The notes beneath the pieces were generated by a model. That model ran no database searches. It was not told the DNA's origin and saw only the letters and a program-made list of their open reading frames with translations. A program made the translations under genes and the position numbers. From contig JBBRYA010000007.1 of the NCBI GenBank assembly GCA_038238015.1, forward strand, positions 23,103-87,102: a stretch of 64,000 nt of DNA, written 5' to 3'. The DNA comes from DASQFQ01 sp038238015 (GTDB lineage: Bacteria > Actinomycetota > Thermoleophilia > Solirubrobacterales > Solirubrobacteraceae). This document shows, piece after piece, positions 34,966 to 43,873 of this stretch (positions within the stretch are counted from its first letter, which is position 1; every line of letters begins with the position of its first letter).

Positions 34966-35885
34966 CTAAGGGCCCGCGAGCACCGGCTCGGGCTCGCCGG
35001 CGACTGCCGCGCGCCTGGCCGTGCGAACGTTGCTCGCCGCATCGGAGATGAACACGGCGAGCGCGATCCAGACGAGCACGAAACCGATCAGGCGCGACAG
35101 CGGCATCGCCTCGCCGTTGATCAACACGCCGATCAGGAACTGCATCACCGGGGCGATGTACTGCAGCACCCCGACCGTCGCGAGCGGGATGCGGATCGCG
35201 GCCGCGCCGAACAGCACCAGCGGCACGGCGGTCGCGATGCCTCCGGCCATGAACAGCGCGACGTGCCCGGGACCCTCGCTGGTCAGCGTGCTCTTCCCGG
35301 CCGCCTCGAGCCACAGCAGATAGGCGAGCGCGGGCGCGAGCAGGAAGCCGGTCTCGACGGTCAGGCTCTGCGTGCCCTCGATGTTGACGCGCTTCTTGAC
35401 CAGGCCTAAGCGCCGAAGGAGAAGGCTACGGTCAGGGCGATCCAGGGCAGCCGCCCGTAGTCGACCGCGAGCACCACAACGCCGGCCGCGGCGATCGCCA
35501 CCGCGAGCAGCCGGCGCCCGCCCAGGCGCTCGCCCAGGACGAAGACCGCGAGGGCGACCGTGACCAGCGGGTTGATGAAGTAGCCGAGCGAGATCTCGAC
35601 GACGCGGTCGGCGTTGACGCCGTAGATGAAGCCGAACCAGTTCACGGTCACGAGCACGGCGGCGAGTGCGAGCAGGCCGGCGCGGCGGCGCCCGATCTCG
35701 CGCACCCAGCCGAAGCCGCTCGTGAGTGCGATCAGCACGAGCAGGAAGACCAGCGACCACACCACGCGGTGGGCGAGGATCTCCAGCGGCGCCGACGGCT
35801 TGAGCAGTGGCCAGAACAGTGGGATCAGCCCCCACAGCACGTAGGCGGCGACGCCGCAGAGCAGTCCGGCGCGGTGGCGGCTCAC
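34966..35885 (-). pseudogene. rarD: rarD-like EamA transporter gene with a one-base frameshift
   Basis: Two minus-strand frames together give a complete RarD-type EamA permease of about 306 residues with ten membrane helices. The first part (from GTG 35885) reads VAYVLWGLIPLFWPLLK through GVNADRVVEISLGYFI and ends at AFSFGA with a TAG. The second part continues as GLVKKRVNIEGTQSLTVET in the other frame. Restoring one C in TTAGGCC (to TTACGGCC, near 35404-35408) gives the family sequence AFSFGAYGLVKKRVN. The gene is either recently inactivated or carries a sequencing error. The rest shows no decay. Confidence 0.85.
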
Positions 35886-35925
35886 CCCACTGAACGTAGC
35901 GGAGCGCGTTGGCTAGGCTGGCGTC

Positions 35926-36195
35926 ATGTGCCGCAACATTCGCCCGCTCTACAACTTCGAGCCGGCCGCGACCGAGGACGAGGTCCGCGCCGCCGCGCTG
36001 CAGTACGTCCGCAAGATCAGCGGCTTCAGCAAGCCGTCACAGGCCAACGCCGAGGCGTTCGAGCGCGCCGTCGACGCGGTCGCCCACGTGTCGATGCACC
36101 TGCTCGGCGATCTCTCCACCGCGGCACCGCCGAAGGACCGCGAGGTCGAGGCGGCCAAGGCGCGAGCGCGAAGCGCCGCGCGCTACGCCGCCTGA
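35926..36195 (+). CDS. DUF2277 family protein
   Basis: An 89-residue protein beginning MCRNIRPLYNFEPAATEDE, the diagnostic start of DUF2277, followed by AALQYVRKISGFSKPSQ and an Ala/Lys/Arg-rich tail. It is a conserved small protein of unknown function, complete at normal length. Its last 13 bases overlap the convergent NAD(P)-binding gene. Confidence 0.9.
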   Translation: MCRNIRPLYNFEPAATEDEVRAAALQYVRKISGFSKPSQANAEAFERAVDAVAHVSMHLLGDLSTAAPPKDREVEAAKARARSAARYAA

Positions 36196-36923
36196 AGCCA
36201 CTGCGCGAAGGTCGTGCTCCCGCGGTGGTCGGGGTGCTCGTCGGTGAGCCGCCCGGCGCGGAGCGCCGCGCCGGCCTTGCCGATGGAAGGCACGCGCAGT
36301 GCCAGCGCCCGCCGGCCGGTCGCGCCCCTCCACTCGCGGGCGAGCTCCCCGAGCTCGCGCACCTCGGGCCCGGCGACGGTCACGCGCGCGCGCCGCGGCT
36401 CGCCCGCGGCCACTTCGGCCACGACGTCCGCCACCTCGACCGGGTCGACGGGCTGCAGCCGCGCCCGCCCCGAGGGCACGACGCCGAACCGGGCGGTGGC
36501 GGCGAACAACCCGGCCAGCAGCGTGTGGAACTGCGTCGCGCGCACGATCGTCCACGGCTGCGCGCCGCGGGTGACGGTGGCCTCCTGGCGCAGCTTCGTC
36601 CGGTAGTAGCCGAGCGGGACGTCGTCGATGCCGACGATCGACGCGCAGACGTGGTGCGCGACGCCGGCGCGGGCCCCGGCGTCGAGCAGCCGCTGCGAGC
36701 CTTCGACCAGCACCCCGGCCGCCGAGCGCCCGGCGGCGTTGGCGGCGTCCACCACCACGTCGCAGCCGTGCAGCGCGGCGACGAGCCCCGCGCCGGTGCG
36801 CAGGTCCACCGGGTGCTCGCGGGAGCTGCGGCCCAGCACCCGCACCTCGTGCCCGCTCTCGCGCAGCCGCTCGGCGACCGGCCGGCCGAGCGTCCCGTTC
36901 CCTCCAGCGACCGCGATCAGCAT
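36183..36923 (-). CDS. NAD(P)-binding NmrA/SDR-a-like protein
   Basis: A 246-residue atypical SDR. It begins with the Rossmann motif VAGGNGTLGRPVAERL. A GCDVVVDAANA strand, the HHVCASIVGID region, YYRTKLRQE and WTIVRATQFHTLL follow, all typical of NAD(P)H-sensing or redox proteins of the NmrA/NDUFA9 type. ATG 36923 is chosen because the fold starts there. A start at 36965 would add a non-conserved leader. It is divergent from the YceI operon and could share the operator at 36993. Confidence 0.82.
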   Translation of the reverse strand: MLIAVAGGNGTLGRPVAERLRESGHEVRVLGRSSREHPVDLRTGAGLVAALHGCDVVVDAANAAGRSAAGVLVEGSQRLLDAGARAGVAHHVCASIVGIDDVPLGYYRTKLRQEATVTRGAQPWTIVRATQFHTLLAGLFAATARFGVVPSGRARLQPVDPVEVADVVAEVAAGEPRRARVTVAGPEVRELGELAREWRGATGRRALALRVPSIGKAGAALRAGRLTDEHPDHRGSTTFAQWLQAA

Positions 36924-36992
36924 GCCGTAATCCGTACCACGAAACGCAGGTAGTTGCATCCGCAATCGTTTGCGCTACTCTCTTCCCTCAGG

Positions 36993-37014
36993 TAAACGGA
37001 ACATATTCCGTTTA
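36993..37014. promoter_or_regulatory. 22-bp palindromic operator, probable TetR site
   Basis: TAAACGGAA (36993-37001) and TTCCGTTTA (37006-37014) form a 9-bp perfect inverted repeat with a 4-base centre. It lies 39-60 bases before the YceI start and downstream of a TTGCGC box at 36969. The third gene of that operon encodes a TetR protein, which is the likely ligand. The divergent gene at 36923 may be controlled too. Confidence 0.68.
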
Positions 37015-37052
37015 GTCGTCTCCCACATCACCACCACTACGAGGGGAATCGC

Positions 37053-37586
37053 ATGCCCACCAGCACCACGCCGCTCAACGGCACCTACACCGCCGATCCT
37101 GTCCACTCGAGCTTCGGCTTCGCCGTGAAGTACCAGGGCGTCTCGGTCTTCCGCGGCACGCTCGCCGAGGTGGACGCCAAGCTGGCCGACGAGCGCCTTC
37201 AGGGCTCCGCCAAGGTCGAGTCGATCTCGATCCGCACGCCTGACCAGTTCCGCCAGCACGTGCTCGGCGACGAGTTCTTCGACGCCGCCAACCACCCCGA
37301 GGTGACCTTCACCTCCGACCAGCTCGACCTCCGCGACGACGGCACCGCCGGCGTCAACGGCGAGCTGACGATCAAGGGCATCACCCGCCCCGTGCAGGCG
37401 ACCGGCACCTGGACCGCGCCTGCGACCGACGCGTTCGGCAACACCCGCGGCCACCTCAACCTCGAGGCCGTCGTCGACCGCACCGAGTTCGACATGAACT
37501 GGAACGTCCCGCTGCCCTCCGGCGGCAAGGCGCTGGCCAACGACGTCACGCTGTCGGTCGACATCTCCCTCGTCGAGCAGGCGTAG
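37053..37586 (+). CDS. YceI family lipocalin-like protein
   Basis: A 177-residue protein with the YceI pattern: GTYTADPVHSSFGFAVKYQG, DQFRQHVLGDEFFDA, the TFTSDQ strand, GELTIKGITRPV and the FDMNWN strand near the end. YceI proteins form an extended beta-barrel that binds isoprenoid or other lipids. This copy has no signal peptide, so it should be cytoplasmic. GAGGGGAATCGC gives a good ribosome site. It starts a three-gene operon with an FMN reductase and a TetR regulator. Confidence 0.93.
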   Translation: MPTSTTPLNGTYTADPVHSSFGFAVKYQGVSVFRGTLAEVDAKLADERLQGSAKVESISIRTPDQFRQHVLGDEFFDAANHPEVTFTSDQLDLRDDGTAGVNGELTIKGITRPVQATGTWTAPATDAFGNTRGHLNLEAVVDRTEFDMNWNVPLPSGGKALANDVTLSVDISLVEQA

Positions 37587-37590
37587 TCCG

Positions 37591-38145
37591 ATGCGGATCC
37601 TCGGCATCTCAGGCAGCGTGCGCCGGGGCTCCCACAACCGTAGGCTGCTCCGGGCGGCGGGCACCATGCTCCCGCCCGGAGTCGAGCTCGTGGAGTGGGA
37701 GGGCCTCACCGGCCTTCCGATCTTCGACGAGGACCGCGAGGACTCGCTGCCCCAGCCGGTGCAGGACTTCTTCGCCGTGGTCCAGGGGGCTGACGCGCTG
37801 CTGATCGCCACCCCCGAGTACAACGCCTCGCTCCCCGGTGGCCTGAAGAACGCCATCGACTGGGCGTCGCGGCCCTTCCCCGACAACGTCCTGCGCGACA
37901 AGCCCAGCGCCGTGATCGGGGCCAGCACCGGCCTGTTCGGCGCGGTCTGGGCCCAGGCCGAGGTGCGCAAGACCCTGGGCGCGAGCGGCGCCCGTGTGCT
38001 CGAGTCAGAGCTCCCCGTCGGCATGGCCGGCGGCGCCTTCAACGAGGATGGCTCGCTCGCCGACCCCGAGCTCGCCACCCGCCTGCACGACGTCGTCACC
38101 GACCTCGCCCGGGAGGTCAGCGCGCCGCTGGAACAATCGGCATGA
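37591..38145 (+). CDS. NADPH-dependent FMN reductase
   Basis: A 184-residue flavodoxin-like reductase. The phosphate loop GSVRRGSHNRRLL binds FMN phosphate. ATPEYNASLPGGLKNAIDW is the family signature that contacts the isoalloxazine ring. Related enzymes reduce quinones, azo dyes, chromate or free FMN. It lies four bases after the YceI gene and overlaps the TetR gene by ATGA, so all three are one unit, perhaps a redox or electrophile stress response. Confidence 0.92.
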   Translation: MRILGISGSVRRGSHNRRLLRAAGTMLPPGVELVEWEGLTGLPIFDEDREDSLPQPVQDFFAVVQGADALLIATPEYNASLPGGLKNAIDWASRPFPDNVLRDKPSAVIGASTGLFGAVWAQAEVRKTLGASGARVLESELPVGMAGGAFNEDGSLADPELATRLHDVVTDLAREVSAPLEQSA

Positions 38146-38765
38146 TCAGAGCCGTGCCAGAGCTGCCGCTCGTGATCGCCGGACAGGCTCCGAGGGAGCG
38201 CGCCGACGCGGCGCGCAACCGCGTGCGCATCCTCGAGGCCGCCGCCGGGCTGGTGGAGGCGCGCGGCATCGACCACGTCTCGATGTGCGACGTCGCCCAG
38301 GCCGCGGGCGTCGGCACCGGCACGCTGTACCGCCGCTTCGGCGACCGCGCCGGGCTCGCCTACGCACTGCTCGACGAGCAGAGCCGCGAGTTCCAGGACC
38401 AGCTGATCGCCGGCCCGCCGCCGCTCGGCCCCGGAGCCCCGGCCGCCGCGCGCCTGCGGGCGTTCGGCGACGGCTACCTCGACCTGCTCGAGCGCCATGC
38501 CGACCTGCTCGTCGTGGCCGTGCGAGCCGGCGGCGACGCCCGCGGCCCGCACTCGTTCTACGCCACCCACCTCGCGATCCTGCTGCGCGACGCCGCACCG
38601 CAGCTCGACGCAGACTTCACCGCGCAGGCGCTGCTCGCCACGCTCAGCCCGTCGCACCACCTGCGCACGCGCCGGGGGCTGGAATGGCCGCTCGAGCGGC
38701 TGCGGGCGGGCTGGGGCGAGCTGGTCGACGCGCTCGGCGCCTCGAGTTCGTTCAGCGCCTCGTAA
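38142..38765 (+). CDS. TetR-family regulator
   Basis: A 207-residue regulator. The DNA-binding domain spans about residues 20-68 (RADAARNRVRILEAAAGLV, VAQAAGVGTGTLYRRFGDRAGL). The C-terminal part is a helical ligand-binding domain of the TetR_C type. As the last gene of the YceI-reductase operon, it probably represses its own promoter by binding the 22-bp palindrome at 36993-37014. Confidence 0.9.
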   Translation: MIRAVPELPLVIAGQAPRERADAARNRVRILEAAAGLVEARGIDHVSMCDVAQAAGVGTGTLYRRFGDRAGLAYALLDEQSREFQDQLIAGPPPLGPGAPAAARLRAFGDGYLDLLERHADLLVVAVRAGGDARGPHSFYATHLAILLRDAAPQLDADFTAQALLATLSPSHHLRTRRGLEWPLERLRAGWGELVDALGASSSFSAS

Positions 38766-38842
38766 GGCTTCGGCAAGTCCGTCGTAACCCGCGCGCGCAA
38801 GAGTGCGGGGATGCGTGCTCGCCCGTGAACAAGGAGTGCCTC

Positions 38843-39277
38843 ATGCACCAGCGCCTGATCGTCGTTGCTAACCGCACGTGCCCCTGCCCCGGGCTGCCCG
38901 ACGAGGTGCGCGAGCGGGTCGTCCTTTCAGGACGCGTGCACGTCGTCGCGCCGGCGCTGAACTCCCGGCTGCGCCATTGGGTCACCGACACCGACGCCGC
39001 CGTGAAGAAAGCGGGCGCTCGCCTGAGTCAGGCTGTCGAGTCGCTGCGCGCGATCGGCCTGGACGCCGAGGGCAGCGTCGGCGACGCCAACCCGCTGCTC
39101 GCCGTCCAGGACGTGCTCGCCCGCTTCCAGGGCGACGCCGTGCTGATCTCGACGTGGCCCGAAGGTCACAGCAACTGGCTCGAGCGCGACCTCCTCGAGC
39201 GCGCGCAGGCGGGGCTCGGGCTGCCGGTCTACCACGTCGTGTCGCGCTACGGGTTGGCGGAGATCGCCGCGGCGTGA
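38843..39277 (+). CDS. Small alpha/beta protein, universal-stress-like
   Basis: A 144-residue protein with AAGGAG 6 bases before the ATG. It reads as an alternating beta/alpha fold: LIVVANRT, VHVVAPALNSRLRHW, VLARFQGDAVLIST and LPVYHVVSRYG. The order resembles a universal-stress or HUP-like domain, and similar sequences occur at the C-terminus of some permeases. There is no ATP-binding G-rich loop. The CPCPG pair of cysteines near residue 13 could be redox-active or bind metal. The stop overlaps the start of the lipoprotein gene (GTGA). Confidence 0.62.
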   Translation: MHQRLIVVANRTCPCPGLPDEVRERVVLSGRVHVVAPALNSRLRHWVTDTDAAVKKAGARLSQAVESLRAIGLDAEGSVGDANPLLAVQDVLARFQGDAVLISTWPEGHSNWLERDLLERAQAGLGLPVYHVVSRYGLAEIAAA

Positions 39278-40491
39278 GGTGTCGCGCAGTCGCTCTCGTC
39301 GCCGTGGGCGTCGCGGGTTGCGGAACTGGGCATCGCCAGTCAGCCGGCGCGTTCCCCCCCGCGGGGGCCGCGCCGCTGCTGCGCGCTCCGGCGGGCGGCC
39401 TCGCGGCCCCGCACGACACGCGTCGCCACGTCGTCCCGGCACAGGCGCCGGCCCCGCTGGCAGGCGTGCCAGGCGGCCCGCGAACCGGTCACGTGCGCTG
39501 GCGGCGCAAGCTTGAGGGTCCCGTTGTCCCAGGCCCGATCGCCATTGCCGGCGGGACGGTGCTGGCGGCCAGCAACGCCGGGATCCTGCATGCGATCGAC
39601 CTGCGCAGCGGGCGGGATCGGTGGACGTTCGACGGCGGCGGGTCATACGGCATCGACCTCACGACCAAGCCGGTCGCGCTGAAGGACGGGACGATCCTGT
39701 GGCCGGGGCCGCGCGACACGCTCTTCGGACTCTCCGCGGACGGTCGGGAGCGCTGGCGCGTGAAGCTCGACGGACTCGTCCTGACGCCGGCGGTGCGAGA
39801 CGGCACGGCCTACGTCGCAACGCTGGCCGGCACCGTCGCCGCGCTCGACCTGGGTGAGGGGTCGCCCCACGAGCGCTGGCGCCGACACTTCGAAGGCCCA
39901 ACCTACGCCGCTCCCGCACTGGGTCCCGGCGGGCTCGTCGTCAGCTCCAGCGGCAACGACGTTCTCGCCCTGCACGACGACGGCACGACGGCCTGGCGCG
40001 TGGCGACGCGCGGGCTCGTGGAGGTCTCCGGTGCCGTGGCCGCCGACGGAACGACGATCATCGGATCCAACGACGGCACGCAGTACGGGATCGACCGGGT
40101 CGGTCGGGTGCGCTGGCGCTACCGCATCGGCGAGTTGACCTATGCCTCGACGGTCATCACCGCGGACGGCCTGGCGTACTTCGGCGACCACGGCGGCTTC
40201 GTCAACGCAGTCAACGTCGCGACCGGACGATTGGTGTTCCGGGTACGCGGCCGAGCGCGCGACGCCGCCGAGCGCAACATCGGCGTCTGGACCACTCCAG
40301 TCGTCGATGCGCAACACGCCGTCTACGCGGGCGACCACACCGGGCACTTGCGGGGCTTTGCGTCCAACGGCGCCCTGCTGTTCGATCTCGACCTCGGTGA
40401 CGTCCTGGACAGCGCGCTGGCGCTGGCACCCGACGGCGCGCTGCTGGCGGGCTCGGAGTCCGGTGCTCTCGTCGCCGTCGCCGACCGCTGA
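39274..40491 (+). CDS. PQQ-repeat beta-propeller lipoprotein
   Basis: A 405-residue lipoprotein. The short leader MRCRAVALVAVGVAGC ends in a lipobox with Cys16. After a Pro/Ala-rich spacer, about eight repeats of the PQQ/quinoprotein type follow, each with a W-R core and a DG or SG turn (GHVRWRRKL, GRDRWTFDG, GRERWRVKL, GTTAWRVAT, GRVRWRYRI). This predicts an outer-face beta-propeller that binds proteins or a cofactor, as in BamB or quinoprotein relatives. The Asp/Trp cofactor residues of quinoprotein alcohol dehydrogenases are not evident. Confidence 0.8.
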   Translation: MRCRAVALVAVGVAGCGTGHRQSAGAFPPAGAAPLLRAPAGGLAAPHDTRRHVVPAQAPAPLAGVPGGPRTGHVRWRRKLEGPVVPGPIAIAGGTVLAASNAGILHAIDLRSGRDRWTFDGGGSYGIDLTTKPVALKDGTILWPGPRDTLFGLSADGRERWRVKLDGLVLTPAVRDGTAYVATLAGTVAALDLGEGSPHERWRRHFEGPTYAAPALGPGGLVVSSSGNDVLALHDDGTTAWRVATRGLVEVSGAVAADGTTIIGSNDGTQYGIDRVGRVRWRYRIGELTYASTVITADGLAYFGDHGGFVNAVNVATGRLVFRVRGRARDAAERNIGVWTTPVVDAQHAVYAGDHTGHLRGFASNGALLFDLDLGDVLDSALALAPDGALLAGSESGALVAVADR

Positions 40492-40494
40492 CGA

Positions 40495-43400
40495 TCAGCG
40501 AGCCGCGCTAAGCCCGCTGATCAGCCGCCCTCGGCGTGCGGTTACCCCCGCCTTCTTCGCACTCCGCCGCTTCGCCTTCTTCGTCTTGGCCTTGACCGCG
40601 CGCAGCGTCGCCGAGCGCGGCTTGCCGGCGATCCGGTGGGTCGCGATCCAGCCCGCGACCGCGACGGTGAGCTTCGTGGTCTTGGCGACGCGCAGGCTCA
40701 GCACCTGGTGCTTCGGAGCCCGCGGGAAGAAGACCTCGCGGCGGCCGTCAGAGCCCCTGACCTTGACGGTGTAGCCCGTCGCGCCCTTCAGCTTCGGCCA
40801 GCGGATGACCGCGGTCTCGCCGCGGCGGCGAACCGTCACGCGGCCCGGCCGCCCCGGCCGCGGGGGGCCGGGAGCCCGGAAGCTCGTCACGACCGGGGTC
40901 GCGAACGGGATCCCCTTCTCGCTCAGCACATCCGCCTCGACCTTCCGGGGCCCGGCCGATCCGCCCTGAAGCGACCAGGCGGCGCTGCCCTTCGCCTTCT
41001 TGGTCACCACGATCGTCTGGCCGACGTCATGGGCGCGCTCGGTGAAGCGCAGCGTGCGCCCGGCGAGCCCGGTCGCGTTCCACTTCAGCGTCCGCCGGCG
41101 CCCGGAGCCGCTCACGCGTGCGGAGACCTTGAGCGGCGGCAGCGCCTTGGATGAGGTCACCGACTGGATCGCGGGCGAGCCGGGCCGCGGCGAGAGGACC
41201 CATTCGCCCGCGATCGGCTTCTCGACGCGCAGCAGCGTGATGTCGCCCTGGGGCAGGTAGGCGCTCGAGAACGCGCCGTCGGTGACCGGCCTCCCGTTCG
41301 TCTGCGTCGCGGTCGGGGTGTAGGTCTTCCCCTTCGGGTCGGTGAGCGCCAGGCGCGGCGCGCCGCCCACGCCGGCGACCTGGAGCACGAGCGCGCGCTC
41401 GTGCGGAGCCACGGTGATCGACTTGGCCGGCGGCGCCGCGGGCGCCTGCGCGGAGGACGCGCTCGGGAACGTGATCCCCTCGTGGGGATGCAGCGGCGCG
41501 ATCGTGTACTCCGCGACGTCGCAGTGGGCCAGCACGATCTGCATCACGTCCGGGATCCCCGGGCGATAGCTGTGCATGCCCCGGTAGCCGAAGCCGCAGC
41601 CCGCGGCGTAGTTGTTGTTGATGAACATCTCCGCGGCGGCGATGCGGACGTGGTGGAAGGCGACCGCGAGCTCGCCGTGGCCCTGGAAGCGCGCGTTGCG
41701 ATCCGAGCCCGGCTCGGGCTCGACCCAGTAGTCGGTCTGGCCGTAGAGCTCGAAGGAGGGGTCGTCGGACGGGAACGTGTATCCGAGCCGGCCGCTGTAG
41801 CTGAAGTAGCCGTCGTTCCAGAACTGCAGCTCCAGGTTGGCGAGGTCTCCGCCCGCCAGCGTCGCATGGCCGCCGATGCTCAACGCGATCGTGCCGTCAC
41901 TCCGGGCGAGGTAGTTCCACGTCCCGTCGATCTGCAGGATCTCGATCACCGACGCCCCGATCAGCCCGCCCAGGCGGATCGTGTTCCCGACCCCGAAATC
42001 CGCGCCGAAGTGGTTCAGGAACACCGCGGGGTAGACGAGGATCCCGGGGTCGAACGCCACCTCCGCGCCCGCGAACGTGAGCGGCCCGTTCTCGAAGACC
42101 ATGCGCCCCGCGACGAGGAAGTGGGGCGTTTCGAGCTCGATCGCCATCGCCACGTCCCAGAGGTCGCCCTCGTGCGCCGGCGCGCCCGTCCCCGGCGGCT
42201 CGTAGGTGAAGGCCAGCGTGCGCAGCGTCAGCACCCCGAAGCTCGCGTTGTTGACGCGGAAGCGCAGGGAGTCGAGCGTGATGCCGCCGAGCGCAAGGCT
42301 CGAGCGCAGGCGGATCCCGGTCGTGACACGGATGCCCGACTCGATCGACGCCTGGACGTCGAGCACCGCCTCGAGCGTCCCCGCGTCGATCCCGACGCCG
42401 ATCTGCCCGGTCACCGGGAACCCGCCCGGGACCTGGAAGCAGTGCGTGGCCTCGCTGTCGTCGGGGCAGTGCTGCGCGACGCCGAGCGAGACCATGCTCG
42501 GCACGCCGCGGGTGCCCGAGGGCATCGGCCAGCTGAACCCGTCCGCGCCGGAGTCGTACCACGTGATGTCGCCGCCGGGAGCGTTGAGGCTCATCACGCG
42601 GAACTCGCCGTGCCCGACGATCTCGTCGTTGCCCTCGTCGAAGCTCACGTAGGCGGCGGGGTCGCGCGTGACCAGCGAGAGCCCGTTGAGGTCGATGACG
42701 TAGTGGTCCCAGTAGCGGTTGGACGGCGTCCCGGAGGCCCTGGTGACGTCGCCGGTGCGCGTGATGCACGCCGCCTGGATGCGCAGGATCCGGATCGACG
42801 CCTCGGCCTCGCAGTGCTGCGGGCTCGGGCCGGGGGCGATGGCCATGGCGGCGCTGCCGGCGTTGAAGTGGCTGTCGATCGCGGTGACGATCACCGTCTG
42901 CCCCGCGGTCCCGGCCGGCAGGTGGAAGATCGGGTTGGTGCCGGTGTTTGCGTCGACGTGGTGGTCGCCGTTGACGTCCCACTCGAAGGCGACGATGTGC
43001 GTCCCGGCGGGCGGGACGGTGGCGTGCGCGTCGATCGTCGCGATGCCTCCGGCCTGTGGCTGGCCCGAGGGCAGCGCGAGCACGACGACGGGCTTGGGCG
43101 CCGGCCCGGGGGTGGGCGTCGCGCCCGGGGTCTGGCCCGGCGTCGGGGTGGGCGTCGGCTGCGCGGGCTCGGGGAACTTCACGCCGGCCGACATGCGGAT
43201 CGACAGGCCGCTCTTGGCGCTGTCGCAGCGGCGGTCGCCGGGGTTGCCCGCGCCGGGGTCCGGATTCGCCGCGTCGGGCAGGTAGTCCCAGCGGCCGAAC
43301 CCGGCGAGGTCGGCGGGCGCCTGACCGAACGCCGCCCAGCGGAAGGAGGCCAGGTTGCCGGCGATGATCGTCGGGTCGAAGCTGAAGCTGAAGGTCTCCA

Positions 43401-43770
43401 GGCCGCCGCTGACCGTCGAGCTCACGGTGCCCTGGGCGCTCGTGTCCTTGCCGGCGAGGTCCTGGCAGTCGGGGGTGCTGAGCGTGCGGTTGAGCTCGCG
43501 CAGCTTGACATCGATCTGCTTGCCGTCCGCGTTGCGCGTCGCGACGAGCTCGGCGTCGGCGATCCCATCGTCATCGGTGTCGAGCAGGAGGTGCACGCCG
43601 ATGTCCGCAAAGGCGTTGTCGTTGAGGCTGACCGTGAGCGTCGCCGAGGAGCCGGACACGTCCCAAGCGACCTTGCGAAGGTCTGCGCCGCCTGAGGCGT
43701 CTGACGGATCGTCCCGCGACTGGGTCGCCGCGCCCGCTGTCGCCGCCGGCACGAGCGCGAGAGCCAGCAC
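40495..43770 (-). CDS. Large secreted multidomain beta protein with PKD-like and Fn3-like domains
   Basis: A 1091-residue exported protein. A hydrophobic leader (LALALVPAATAGAAT) precedes a beta domain with a DTDDDGIADAEL calcium-type loop near residue 65. Next comes a Pro/Thr hinge (TPTPTPGQTPG) and a PKD-like domain at about 215-310 (IVAFEWDVNGDHHVDANTG). A Cys-containing beta-rich region of about 450 residues follows, then an Fn3-like domain (GRVTVRRRGETAVIRWPKL) and a very basic Lys/Arg tail. The annotated GTG gives an unusually short leader. The in-frame codons just upstream (RHKIPSLVVAVL) would make a perfect signal peptide but have no start, so the 5' end may be mis-sequenced or start at a rare codon. 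Role unknown, probably surface adhesion or structure. Confidence 0.72.
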   Translation of the reverse strand: MLALALVPAATAGAATQSRDDPSDASGGADLRKVAWDVSGSSATLTVSLNDNAFADIGVHLLLDTDDDGIADAELVATRNADGKQIDVKLRELNRTLSTPDCQDLAGKDTSAQGTVSSTVSGGLETFSFSFDPTIIAGNLASFRWAAFGQAPADLAGFGRWDYLPDAANPDPGAGNPGDRRCDSAKSGLSIRMSAGVKFPEPAQPTPTPTPGQTPGATPTPGPAPKPVVVLALPSGQPQAGGIATIDAHATVPPAGTHIVAFEWDVNGDHHVDANTGTNPIFHLPAGTAGQTVIVTAIDSHFNAGSAAMAIAPGPSPQHCEAEASIRILRIQAACITRTGDVTRASGTPSNRYWDHYVIDLNGLSLVTRDPAAYVSFDEGNDEIVGHGEFRVMSLNAPGGDITWYDSGADGFSWPMPSGTRGVPSMVSLGVAQHCPDDSEATHCFQVPGGFPVTGQIGVGIDAGTLEAVLDVQASIESGIRVTTGIRLRSSLALGGITLDSLRFRVNNASFGVLTLRTLAFTYEPPGTGAPAHEGDLWDVAMAIELETPHFLVAGRMVFENGPLTFAGAEVAFDPGILVYPAVFLNHFGADFGVGNTIRLGGLIGASVIEILQIDGTWNYLARSDGTIALSIGGHATLAGGDLANLELQFWNDGYFSYSGRLGYTFPSDDPSFELYGQTDYWVEPEPGSDRNARFQGHGELAVAFHHVRIAAAEMFINNNYAAGCGFGYRGMHSYRPGIPDVMQIVLAHCDVAEYTIAPLHPHEGITFPSASSAQAPAAPPAKSITVAPHERALVLQVAGVGGAPRLALTDPKGKTYTPTATQTNGRPVTDGAFSSAYLPQGDITLLRVEKPIAGEWVLSPRPGSPAIQSVTSSKALPPLKVSARVSGSGRRRTLKWNATGLAGRTLRFTERAHDVGQTIVVTKKAKGSAAWSLQGGSAGPRKVEADVLSEKGIPFATPVVTSFRAPGPPRPGRPGRVTVRRRGETAVIRWPKLKGATGYTVKVRGSDGRREVFFPRAPKHQVLSLRVAKTTKLTVAVAGWIATHRIAGKPRSATLRAVKAKTKKAKRRSAKKAGVTARRGRLISGLSAAR

Positions 43771-43873
43771 CGCGACGACCAGTGAGGGGATCTTGTGGCG
43801 GACCTCACGATCCTCTGCCGATCGCCACGCTGGCGCAAGCGCGTTCGGGCACTCTTTCGGTCTGTTGGCCTCC

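Noticed and set aside
26499..36195. Short convergent overlaps at 26499-26502, 32953-32975 and 36183-36195 as regulatory antisense
   Set aside because: They are 4, 23 and 13 bases and are ordinary in a compact high-GC genome. Only the 136-base overlap at 19713 merits attention.
41401..43695. 764-codon open frame on the plus strand
   Set aside because: It is antisense to the secreted 1091-residue protein and has the Arg/Asp/Val/Gly-rich composition of mirror frames. The minus-strand product has recognisable PKD- and Fn3-like domains.
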